Source: Clostridia bacterium
GTDB taxonomy: Bacteria; Bacillota; Clostridia; Oscillospirales; CAG-272
DNA length: 49,323 nucleotides
Assembly: GCA_017411745.1 (NCBI GenBank)
Contig: JAFQPM010000026.1
Coordinates: forward strand, 1-49,323
Direction: 5' to 3'
Of the stretch, positions 1 to 6,410 are shown piece by piece (the first letter of the stretch is position 1; every line of letters starts with the position of its first letter). The notes below the pieces were generated by a model. The model was not told the origin of the DNA. It ran no database searches and saw only the letters and a program-made list of their open reading frames with translations. A program made the position numbers and the translations under genes.

Positions 1-180
1 CAAAAGTGAAGTTGCGGCAAGCCGCAGTGAAGTTTGAGCTTGCGCCCAAGTGAAGTATTGCACTGAGAGCGCAAAGTGAAGTTAAGTGTTCCGCACATCG
101 TGCCGTAAGGCACACTTCACGCACGAAGTGCGCTTCACTTGCGCAGCATACTTCACGTTCCGCTTGCGGAACACTTAGTT
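1..180. repeat. Field of short inverted repeats (AGTGAAGT / ACTTCAC units)
   Basis: Non-coding stretch. AGTGAAGT occurs at 5-12, 26-33, 49-56 and 75-82, at roughly 21-26 bp spacing. The reverse-complement form (ACTTCAC or CTTCACTT) occurs at 114-120, 133-140 and 150-156. Small hairpins lie between the units, for example GCGGCAAGCCGC near 14-25 and TTCCGCTTGCGGAA near 158-171. The left arm can therefore pair with the right arm as one large imperfect stem. The window starts inside it, so its full extent is unknown. It has no credible reading frame. It resembles non-autonomous hairpin repeats rather than a CRISPR, because the spacers are short and themselves palindromic. Confidence 0.6.
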
Positions 181-181
181 C

Positions 182-221
182 AAAAAACGCACCTTTGTCA
201 GTAGACAAAAGTGCGTTTTTT
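182..221 (-). terminator. Intrinsic terminator after tRNA-Gln
   Basis: Read on the minus strand, AACGCACTTTTGTC pairs with GACAAAGGTGCGTT around a four-base TACT loop and is followed by a run of T. It begins directly after the encoded CCA of the tRNA. Confidence 0.85.
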
Positions 222-223
222 GT

Positions 224-299
224 TGGCTGGGGCACAGGGATTCGAACCCCGGAAATGTCAGAGTCAGAGTCTGATGCCTTACCGCTTGGCGATGCCCCA
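224..299 (-). tRNA. tRNA-Gln (anticodon CTG)
   Basis: The minus strand folds as a cloverleaf. The acceptor stem TGGGGCA pairs with TGCCCCA and is followed by discriminator G and an encoded CCA (224-226). The D arm is GCC...GGC. The anticodon stem TCAGA/TCTGA encloses the 7-base loop CTCTGAC, giving anticodon CTG, which reads the Gln codon CAG. The T arm carries GTTCGAAT. It is a single-gene unit with its own promoter (330-358) and terminator (182-221). Confidence 0.93.
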
Positions 300-329
300 A
301 AATATTCCATTGATCTTGACGACCTATGT

Positions 330-358
330 ATTATATCAAAAAGAAATCGGTTTGTCAA
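330..358 (-). promoter_or_regulatory. Promoter of tRNA-Gln
   Basis: On the minus strand the -35 box TTGACA (353-358) and the -10 box TATAAT (330-335) are separated by 17 bp. Both hexamers match the vegetative sigma consensus perfectly, as expected for a stable RNA gene. Confidence 0.88.
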
Positions 359-655
359 TAGCTTTTTCAAAAATTTTTTAAATCTTTTTTGCGCTTCCCT
401 ATCATTATCTCCCAAAAAATCAAGCTATATTCTCCGCAACCGCCTCAAATGCTTGATTTTTGTCACCAAAAGCCCTTAAAAATCAAGCAAAACAGCGAAA
501 AAATTTGCCACAGTTTATCATAAGTTTACATTTACATTATTTTTTCGTTACATTTTTTACACTCAATATGGTAAAATAAAAAATGGGTGTGTTTGCACCC
601 AATATGTAAAATTGAAAACAAGTCAACATACGCAAAAAAATGAAAGGATTCAAAA
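359..655. other. AT-rich spacer between tRNA-Gln and the phosphate transporter
   Basis: No reading frame here has a convincing start. The only structure seen is a small hairpin GGGTG-TGTTTG-CACCC at about 585-600, inside the probable 5' leader of the downstream gene. A weak promoter candidate lies at 548-577 (TTACAT, 18 bp, TAAAAT) but I do not rely on it. Confidence 0.4.
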
Positions 656-2455
656 ATGGGACTTTTTGAAATTTTAGAGCTCGTCTGCGGTCTTGCCCTT
701 TTCCTTTACGGAATGGACGTAATGGGCAACGCGCTGAAAAAGAGCGCGGGACGCAAGCTCAAAACCATCTTAGGCAACCTGACCTCAAGCAAGCTCAAGG
801 GCTTCCTGCTCGGTCTCGGTGTCACGGCAATAATCCAGTCCTCCTCCGCTACGACCGTAATGGTCGTCGGCTTTGTAAACTCGGGAACGATGCTGCTCTC
901 CCAGGCAATAAGCGTCATTCTCGGAGCAAATCTGGGCACCGCCGTTACCGCATGGCTTACAGCGCTGAACAGCCTCGGAAACACCGATGCCCTATCCGCG
1001 ATAGCCTTCCTCGACTACCTCACCCCTGACTTCTGGATGCCCATTCTCGCTATTATCGGAATAGCATTCATAATGTTCTCAAAAAGAGACAAGAAGAAGG
1101 ACATCGGTACGATCCTTGTAGGCTTTGCCGTACTTATGGTAGGCATGAGCACTATGTCGGGTGCTGTCGCAGGACTTAAAAACGACCCCGAATTCGCAAA
1201 GATACTCACCATCTTCTCCAACCCCATAATCGGTGTTATTGTCGGTGCCGTCCTCACCGCGATAGTTCAGTCCTCCTCCGCATCGATCGGTATCCTTCAG
1301 GCGCTTTCGGTAACGGGAGGCATCAGCTTCGGTATGGCGATCCCGATCGTTCTCGGTCAGAACATCGGCACCTGCGTAACTGCAATGCTCTCTGCGCTCG
1401 GCACTAACAAGAACGGTAAGAGAACGGCAGTTGCCCACCTTTTCTTCAACGTCATAGGCGTGGTCTTCTGGCTCTCGATGTACTACCTCGTTGGTTGGAT
1501 ACTCAACCTTGCGGGTGTAATTGACATCTTCCATATTGCCGAAGCGGCTATCGATCCCTTTGGTATCGCAATCGTGCATACCGCCTTCAAGATCCTCGCG
1601 ATCGCACTTATGTGGCCCTTCACCAAGCTTCTCGAAAAGCTTGCTTGCGCTATCGTCAAGGGCGACGACAAGAAGGGTGACGAATACACCTCTATGCTCG
1701 ACGATCTTCTTCTCGATACTCCCTCGGTCGCTCTCGACCGTTGCCGTGTAGTAACCGCACACATGGCAGAGCTTTCGATCAATCCCTTAAACCAATCAAT
1801 ATCGCTCCTTGAAAACTATGATCCCAAGGTAGCCGACGAAATACGCGAAGCCGAAGACAAGGTCGACGTATATGAGGACGCGCTCGGCTCTTACCTCGTC
1901 AAGCTCGCCTCTCGTAGCATGTCAGAGGAAGACAGCGCAGAAATAACCAAGCTTCTCCACATGATAGGCGACCTCGAGCGAATTTCCGACCACTCAGTCA
2001 ACCTTGTCGAATCCGCAGAGGAGATCAAGGACAAGAACGTCACATTCTCCGATCAGGCAGTACGTGAGCTTGAAGCTATGTATGGCGCAGTCAGAGAGAT
2101 CAGTAAGCTGACCGCAGACGCATTCGTCAACACCGATATGGAGAGCGCTCTCAAGGTAGAGCCTCTTGAGGAGGTAGTGGACGACCTCAAGGATCAGATA
2201 AGAATAAACCATATCATCAGAGTGCAGAAGAACCAGTGTACCATCGAGCTTGGCTTCATTCTTTCGGATATCCTCACCAACCTCGAGCGTGTATCCGACC
2301 ACTGCTCCAATATCGCAGGATGCCTCATCGAGATCTCCCGTCACCACGATGCGCTCGATCTGCACAATTACATGCACGAGCTCAAGGAAGCAGAAGGAAC
2401 TCACTTCACCGAGCAGTACAAGATGTACTCCGAGAAGTATTCCATCAATTCTTAA
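656..2455 (+). CDS. Na+/phosphate cotransporter family protein with PhoU-like tail
   Basis: A 599-aa integral membrane protein. Two inverted Na/Pi-cotransporter repeats each carry the family's QSSS motif (QSSSATTVMVVG near residue 61 and QSSSASIGILQ near residue 204), which form the substrate and sodium site in NptA/SLC34-type carriers. Residues from about 340 to the end are soluble and resemble a tandem PhoU helical domain. The length matches bacterial Na/Pi family members that carry a PhoU tail. The likely role is sodium-coupled phosphate movement; the direction and exact substrate are not shown by sequence. The AAAGGA Shine-Dalgarno site lies just before the ATG. It is monocistronic, with a terminator at 2461-2500. 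Confidence 0.88.
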   Translation: MGLFEILELVCGLALFLYGMDVMGNALKKSAGRKLKTILGNLTSSKLKGFLLGLGVTAIIQSSSATTVMVVGFVNSGTMLLSQAISVILGANLGTAVTAWLTALNSLGNTDALSAIAFLDYLTPDFWMPILAIIGIAFIMFSKRDKKKDIGTILVGFAVLMVGMSTMSGAVAGLKNDPEFAKILTIFSNPIIGVIVGAVLTAIVQSSSASIGILQALSVTGGISFGMAIPIVLGQNIGTCVTAMLSALGTNKNGKRTAVAHLFFNVIGVVFWLSMYYLVGWILNLAGVIDIFHIAEAAIDPFGIAIVHTAFKILAIALMWPFTKLLEKLACAIVKGDDKKGDEYTSMLDDLLLDTPSVALDRCRVVTAHMAELSINPLNQSISLLENYDPKVADEIREAEDKVDVYEDALGSYLVKLASRSMSEEDSAEITKLLHMIGDLERISDHSVNLVESAEEIKDKNVTFSDQAVRELEAMYGAVREISKLTADAFVNTDMESALKVEPLEEVVDDLKDQIRINHIIRVQKNQCTIELGFILSDILTNLERVSDHCSNIAGCLIEISRHHDALDLHNYMHELKEAEGTHFTEQYKMYSEKYSINS

Positions 2456-2460
2456 TCGCA

Positions 2461-2500
2461 TAAAAAAAACCGCTTGCGGATCTCCGCAAGCGGTTTTTAT
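2461..2500. terminator. Bidirectional terminator between convergent genes
   Basis: ACCGCTTGCGG and CCGCAAGCGGT pair around ATCT. The stem is flanked by an A run on the left and a T run on the right, so it can end the phosphate transporter transcript (+) and the operon arriving on the minus strand. Confidence 0.88.
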
Positions 2501-3009
2501 TATATGATGTTATCCAAAATTGTGCGCCGCACCACACGATAGCTCGGCTTTTCATGCTCTCTGTAAGCTTCGCTGTGATGTACCGCAGGCATTCCCGCAT
2601 CAGCGTATCTTTCAAGAAAATTACGCCACTCGTTAAGCGAAAATTTCAACTCAAGCTCTCCAAAGCAAGCCTCAGCATCGTCAAGGTATCCCGAGAGGAT
2701 CTCTTTACCACCGTTTTTCACGCTTGCCGACTCGGCAAACGCGTCAAACAAAGCCTCCTTCGGCAATCCGCGCGACTTCCAAACTCCAAGATCAACTCTG
2801 CAAAGCTCGTCGGTCAAAAATTCGACCAAATCTCCTTGCCTTTCCTCAACTCGCTCGAATTCAGCATCAAAATATCTCTGCGCCGCTTTAATATCAGAAA
2901 GCAAGTGCTCCGCACCAAGCGCCGCCTGATAGCAAAACTTCGCGACGTCCTGCGGCATTATACTCGGATGCTTTTTCGCGTGCAAAATAAAATAATCTTT
3001 AAAATCCAT
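2500..3009 (-). CDS. Conserved-looking uncharacterised cytoplasmic protein
   Basis: A 169-aa soluble protein whose family I do not recognise with certainty. No signal peptide, membrane segment, or cysteine- or metal-binding pattern is visible. It is mostly helical in character. The N terminus contains HAKKHPSIMPQDVAKF and the C terminus has a charged HHSEAYREHEKPSYRVV segment. The ATG at 3007-3009 follows a modest TAGGG ribosome site. It lies 29 bp behind the decarboxylase-like gene on the same strand and reads into the shared terminator, so it is the last gene of the scfA-scfB-decarboxylase operon. Codon use looks like that of its neighbours. No function is proposed. Confidence 0.7.
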   Translation of the reverse strand: MDFKDYFILHAKKHPSIMPQDVAKFCYQAALGAEHLLSDIKAAQRYFDAEFERVEERQGDLVEFLTDELCRVDLGVWKSRGLPKEALFDAFAESASVKNGGKEILSGYLDDAEACFGELELKFSLNEWRNFLERYADAGMPAVHHSEAYREHEKPSYRVVRRTILDNII

Positions 3010-3038
3010 AAAACCCTACCAAATACCGACAAATTTCC

Positions 3039-4385
3039 TTATCGCTTCACCACACGGCACTTTTCGATCCCATAATATTTAAAGCAAGCGATCGTTCTCT
3101 CGTCTATCCTCTCTCCGCAAACAGCGATCGGTATCGCGGGAGGACAGGAAACGGTTGCCAAGGCAAGCACCTCGCCGCAGGCATCCTCAACTGCAACCTC
3201 TCTCGAGGATGACATCAAAGCCTGCCTTGCCGACATAACCACTTCGGCTTCAGCCACTCTCGGCGCCACCTCGGTTATCTCTCGCCTTCTTTCGATCGAG
3301 CAAAGCGCCGCAGAAAGCGACTTAATGCCACCCTTGTCGACCTCGGGCGTGAACATCATGACAACGTAATCGGGATCCGAAAACTCGCACACGATCCCCT
3401 TCTCCAAAAGCATCTCGGCGATCTCATGCCCGTAATAACCATAGCCCTTCGTCGCCAAGGTCAGCTTCATCGGCTCGTCGCCGATAGGGGAAAAGCCTTT
3501 GTCAACAAGTGCTTTTTTCAAACTCGCAATCTCGCCGCAAATCTCGGCAAGTCTTTCTCTGTATCCGTCGCAAATATATAAATTCGCCATATCCAGCGAC
3601 TGCAAGATCAAATAAGACGGACTGGTCGAAGCAAAAAGCTGCATCGCCTGCTCCGCCATTTCAGAAAACAGTGACGGCGCACCCTCGGAGATGTGCAGAT
3701 ATGCCCCTCCGGTCAGTACAGGCAGAGTTTTATGTGCCGAATCACAGCAAATATCCGCGCCGAGATCGATAGGATGGCGCGACTCGGGCAAAAATCTCAA
3801 ATACGCGCCGTGTGCGTTGTCGACCGCCAATATGACTCCGTGTCTGTGGCAGACCTCTGCCAATCCGCGCACATCCGCCTCGTTACCGAGATAATCAGGG
3901 CTCGTAATATAGACCGCAACCGGCTTTTCCTTCATTCCCGAGAGCTTTTGTTCAAGAACCTCCGCGCTCACGCGGCAGCTCACAATGCCACCCTCATCCG
4001 AGGGAAATATCCACTCAACCCGCGCGTCAAGGAGCGCCACCGCCGACAAAAAGGCTTTATGCGCGTTTCTTGCCGCCAATATCAGAGGCTCTCTGCCAAG
4101 CTCCCTTGACAGCATAGCGCACAGATACACCATCGCCCGAATACAAAGCGACGAGCCCTCGGTAGAATAAAGCGTCTTTTTCGTACCGAAAAGCCATCTT
4201 GCATTCTCCTCACTCTCGGAAATTATTCCTCCGTCAAGCGAATAAAGCACGTCCGTGCCCTCGATCTCGGTTATATCTCTCTGCTCAACGCCAAGAAAGC
4301 AAGCTCCCTTGTGCCCTGGCATGTGTAAACGAAGAGCGCCGTCGGCGCAGTATTTTTTCACGAAATCACAAATAGGAGCTTTCAT
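3039..4385 (-). CDS. Orn/Lys/Arg decarboxylase family PLP enzyme (YaaO/SpeA-like)
   Basis: A 448-aa fold-type I PLP-dependent protein. Visible signatures are LHMPGHKG near the N terminus, the YSTEGSS phosphate-binding segment, AVDNAHGAY (the Asp that contacts the pyridine nitrogen), and DSAHKTLPVLTGGA, whose Lys is the expected Schiff-base residue. The length fits the short Bacillus YaaO/SpeA-type branch, which lacks the N-terminal wing domain of the inducible enterobacterial enzymes. The expected reaction is decarboxylation of a basic amino acid to a polyamine precursor; which amino acid cannot be told. ATG 4383-4385 was chosen because GAGGTGA lies just upstream; the frame extends six codons further without a good site. 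It follows scfB by 41 bp and is probably co-transcribed. Confidence 0.85.
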   Translation of the reverse strand: MKAPICDFVKKYCADGALRLHMPGHKGACFLGVEQRDITEIEGTDVLYSLDGGIISESEENARWLFGTKKTLYSTEGSSLCIRAMVYLCAMLSRELGREPLILAARNAHKAFLSAVALLDARVEWIFPSDEGGIVSCRVSAEVLEQKLSGMKEKPVAVYITSPDYLGNEADVRGLAEVCHRHGVILAVDNAHGAYLRFLPESRHPIDLGADICCDSAHKTLPVLTGGAYLHISEGAPSLFSEMAEQAMQLFASTSPSYLILQSLDMANLYICDGYRERLAEICGEIASLKKALVDKGFSPIGDEPMKLTLATKGYGYYGHEIAEMLLEKGIVCEFSDPDYVVMMFTPEVDKGGIKSLSAALCSIERRREITEVAPRVAEAEVVMSARQALMSSSREVAVEDACGEVLALATVSCPPAIPIAVCGERIDERTIACFKYYGIEKCRVVKR

Positions 4386-4426
4386 AAAAATCACCTCGCG
4401 CACACGGCGTTCCTTTCAGATATATA

Positions 4427-5815
4427 TTAGTTTTCTTCCCCGTCAAGAGTCTTTGCGACCTCAAGCATGATAGCACATTCCATTCTCTTCTTGAAGAGCT
4501 CGCAGCCGTATTTGTAAACTCCGCGTACCGATCCGGTCGAATGGTAAGCGTTCGCCGCACAGCCGCCCGAACAGTAAAGTCTTGCCCAGCAATCGCGGCA
4601 TTCAGGGCGCGAGTAGACGTTACAGGATGCAAAATCGCACTGTGCTTCGTGGTTGGTAACTCCGTCCCAGACATTTCCAAGCTTAAACTTCTCCTCGCCA
4701 ACGAACTGGTGGCAGGGATAGAGATCGCCCCAAGGCGTGACCGCCATATATTCGGTTCCCGAGCCACAGCCCGATATGCGCTTATAAATACAAGGACCGC
4801 CCTTGAGATCGATCATATAGTGATAGAATGTGAAAGGCTTGCCCTCTCTGTGACGCTTGAGCATAAGCTCGGCAAGCTTTTCATACTGATCGAGCACGAT
4901 CGGAAGATCCTCACTCGTCAGCGCGGAGGGATCTCCCTCTGCGGCAACGACGGGCTCCATGGAAAGCTCGTTGAATCCAAGCTCCAGCATCTTCTCAATA
5001 TCCTTCAAAAAATCGGGATTTGCGTGTGTAAACGTACCGCGCATGTAATAATCCTTGCCGCCGCGTGCCTCAACAAGCTTCTGGAACTTGGGAACTATCT
5101 TCTCCCAGCTTCCGTTACCCGCGTAGTCTACACGGTAGCGATCGTGAACCTCTTTTCTTCCGTCAAGACTAAGCACGACATTCGAACACTCCCTGTTCGC
5201 AAATTCGATCACGTCGTCGTCGATCAGAACGCCGTTGGTCGTCAACGTGAAGCGGAAATTCTTGCCCGCTTCCTTCTCGATCGAGCGCGCGTAAGCAACA
5301 AGCTTTTTGACCACGTCAAAGTTCATCAAGGGCTCACCGCCGAAGAAGTCGACCTCCAGATTGTGTCTTCCCTTCGAGTTTTCGACAAGAAAATCAAGTG
5401 CTCTCTTGCCGACCTCAAAGCTCATCAAAGCTCTGTCACCGTGATATTTTCCCTGACTTGCAAAGCAGTACGAGCAGTTGAGATTGCAGGTGTGCGCGAT
5501 GTGCAGACAAAGCGCCTTCACAACGCCCGCGCTCTTTTCCTTGAGCTTGCCCGCCATCGACTCAAAATTGTCGGGAGAAAAGAGCTTGCCCTCTCCCTTC
5601 AATGCCTCAATGTCCTCAAAGCAACCCTCAAGCTCCTCACGCGTGACCGTTTCGTCAGCGGCGTACTTTTCAAGCATAGCCGCGATTATTTCCTCTTTCG
5701 AGTGATCCTCATACATACCGATCACGTCGTAAACAACCTCGTCGACAACGTGCACCGAGCCCGAGCAGATGTCAAGCACGATATTCAGCCCACCCAATTT
5801 ATAACAATGTACCAT
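4427..5815 (-). CDS. scfB: SCIFF peptide maturase, radical SAM/SPASM thioether-forming enzyme
   Basis: A 462-aa radical SAM enzyme. Residues 1-100 look like the small peptide-binding (RRE/PqqD-like) domain of peptide maturases. The [4Fe-4S]-AdoMet motif is CNLNCSYC, followed by FFGGEPLMN. The C-terminal SPASM region carries cysteines for auxiliary clusters (CGSGTEY, YPCHQF, CRDCWARLYCSGGCAAN). This architecture and length match the SCIFF maturase family, which makes Cys-to-Thr thioether links in the SCIFF peptide. The identification is supported by the SCIFF precursor encoded at 6085-6228 on the same strand. The ribosome site GGAG lies 9 bp before the ATG. A perfect 12-bp hairpin separates the two genes and may lower maturase expression relative to the peptide. 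Confidence 0.93.
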   Translation of the reverse strand: MVHCYKLGGLNIVLDICSGSVHVVDEVVYDVIGMYEDHSKEEIIAAMLEKYAADETVTREELEGCFEDIEALKGEGKLFSPDNFESMAGKLKEKSAGVVKALCLHIAHTCNLNCSYCFASQGKYHGDRALMSFEVGKRALDFLVENSKGRHNLEVDFFGGEPLMNFDVVKKLVAYARSIEKEAGKNFRFTLTTNGVLIDDDVIEFANRECSNVVLSLDGRKEVHDRYRVDYAGNGSWEKIVPKFQKLVEARGGKDYYMRGTFTHANPDFLKDIEKMLELGFNELSMEPVVAAEGDPSALTSEDLPIVLDQYEKLAELMLKRHREGKPFTFYHYMIDLKGGPCIYKRISGCGSGTEYMAVTPWGDLYPCHQFVGEEKFKLGNVWDGVTNHEAQCDFASCNVYSRPECRDCWARLYCSGGCAANAYHSTGSVRGVYKYGCELFKKRMECAIMLEVAKTLDGEEN

Positions 5816-5852
5816 ATTAGTAACTCCAAATCAAAATCTTATAAAACAGTGC

Positions 5853-5880
5853 TATGGGGGAAGGATTGCCTTCCCCCATA
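5853..5880 (-). promoter_or_regulatory. Perfect 12-bp hairpin between scfA and scfB
   Basis: TATGGGGGAAGG and CCTTCCCCCATA form a perfect 12-bp stem with a 4-base loop. On the minus strand it is followed by GCACTGTTTTATAAG, a weak U tract. It can act as a partial terminator or as a stabiliser of the 3' end of the short scfA message. It lies about 40 bp before the scfB start. Confidence 0.6.
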
Positions 5881-6084
5881 AAAATCTTAAGAATTCACGA
5901 AATCGATAAAAATTCGCGCAGGCAAGGCGCTTGCCGATAGGCAAGCGGTCAGCAAGCCATAGCTTGCGTATCGCACCACAGAAAGCAAGGCGAAGGTTAC
6001 TTAACGTAAGTCGAGCCGCTTGCGAGGACAGCAAGCATAGCTTGCGTGTGGAGACGCCGCATTCGGAAATTTATCACAGGTCGA
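5881..6084. repeat. Hairpin-rich spacer downstream of scfA
   Basis: No gene is seen. The spacer holds several small palindromes built from AGCAAGC/GCTTGC: GCAAGCCATAGCTTGCG near 5952-5968, AGCAAGCATAGCTTGCG near 6031-6047, and GGCGCTTGCC...GGCAAGC near 5928-5945. The style resembles the short repeats at 1-180. A small structured RNA is possible, but no known family is recognised. Confidence 0.4.
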
Positions 6085-6228
6085 TTATTTCTTATTTTCG
6101 CACTGCTGGTTTGCTATTCCGCAAGAGGTCTTGCAAGCAGACTGGCAAGAGGTCTGGCACTCGCCGCAACCACCGTTCTTAGCGGTCTCGCAAAGATTCT
6201 TGGTTTCAATAGTCTTAATACGCTTCAT
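6085..6228 (-). CDS. scfA: SCIFF ribosomal peptide precursor (six cysteines in forty-five residues)
   Basis: A 47-aa peptide beginning MKRIKTIETKNLCETAKNG. The conserved core GECQTSCQSACKTSC and the downstream QQC are diagnostic for the SCIFF family. Cysteines are at 13, 21, 24, 28, 32, 36 and 43; the last six correspond to the family's canonical six, and Cys13 is extra. The ribosome site GGAGG lies 9 bp before ATG 6226-6228, and a consensus promoter lies just upstream (6266-6294). An overlapping ATG at 6231-6233 runs straight into a stop and is not used. The downstream maturase scfB forms a Cys-Thr thioether in this peptide family. The physiological role of SCIFF is not established. Confidence 0.95.
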   Translation of the reverse strand: MKRIKTIETKNLCETAKNGGCGECQTSCQSACKTSCGIANQQCENKK

Positions 6229-6265
6229 AGCATTTATCCTCCGATAAATATAGATTTATGGATAC

Positions 6266-6294
6266 ATTATATCACAGACTTTCGCATAAGTCAA
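6266..6294 (-). promoter_or_regulatory. Promoter of the scfA-scfB operon
   Basis: On the minus strand, TTGACT (6289-6294), a 17-bp spacer and TATAAT (6266-6271). It lies about 37 bp before the scfA start codon. Confidence 0.85.
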
Positions 6295-6351
6295 TAAGAT
6301 AAAGACAAATTTCTGAAATTTAATTTAACAAGAAACGAAACTGGCAATAAG

Positions 6352-6380
6352 TTGACAAAACCTTCGGCTTGTGATAAAAT
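6352..6380 (+). promoter_or_regulatory. Promoter of the MFS-GH2 fusion gene
   Basis: TTGACA (6352-6357), 17-bp spacer, TAAAAT (6375-6380). It is divergent from the scfA promoter, leaving about 57 bp between the two -35 boxes. Confidence 0.83.
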
Positions 6381-6410
6381 TAAAGCAGAAATCTTTGAGG
6401 GGACAACAAT

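Noticed and set aside
1079..1762. Open frame on the minus strand inside the phosphate transporter gene
   Set aside because: Low-complexity charged product, no start signals, antisense to a well-supported membrane protein.
5853..5880. Full terminator between scfA and scfB
   Set aside because: The stem is perfect but the downstream U tract on the minus strand is weak and interrupted (GCACTGTTTTATAAG), and scfB has no other promoter that I can see. It is kept as a possible attenuator or stabiliser only.
4541..5881. Long open frame on the plus strand opposite scfB
   Set aside because: It lies antisense to a clear radical SAM gene with intact motifs, has no family resemblance and no ribosome site; it reflects codon bias of the real gene.
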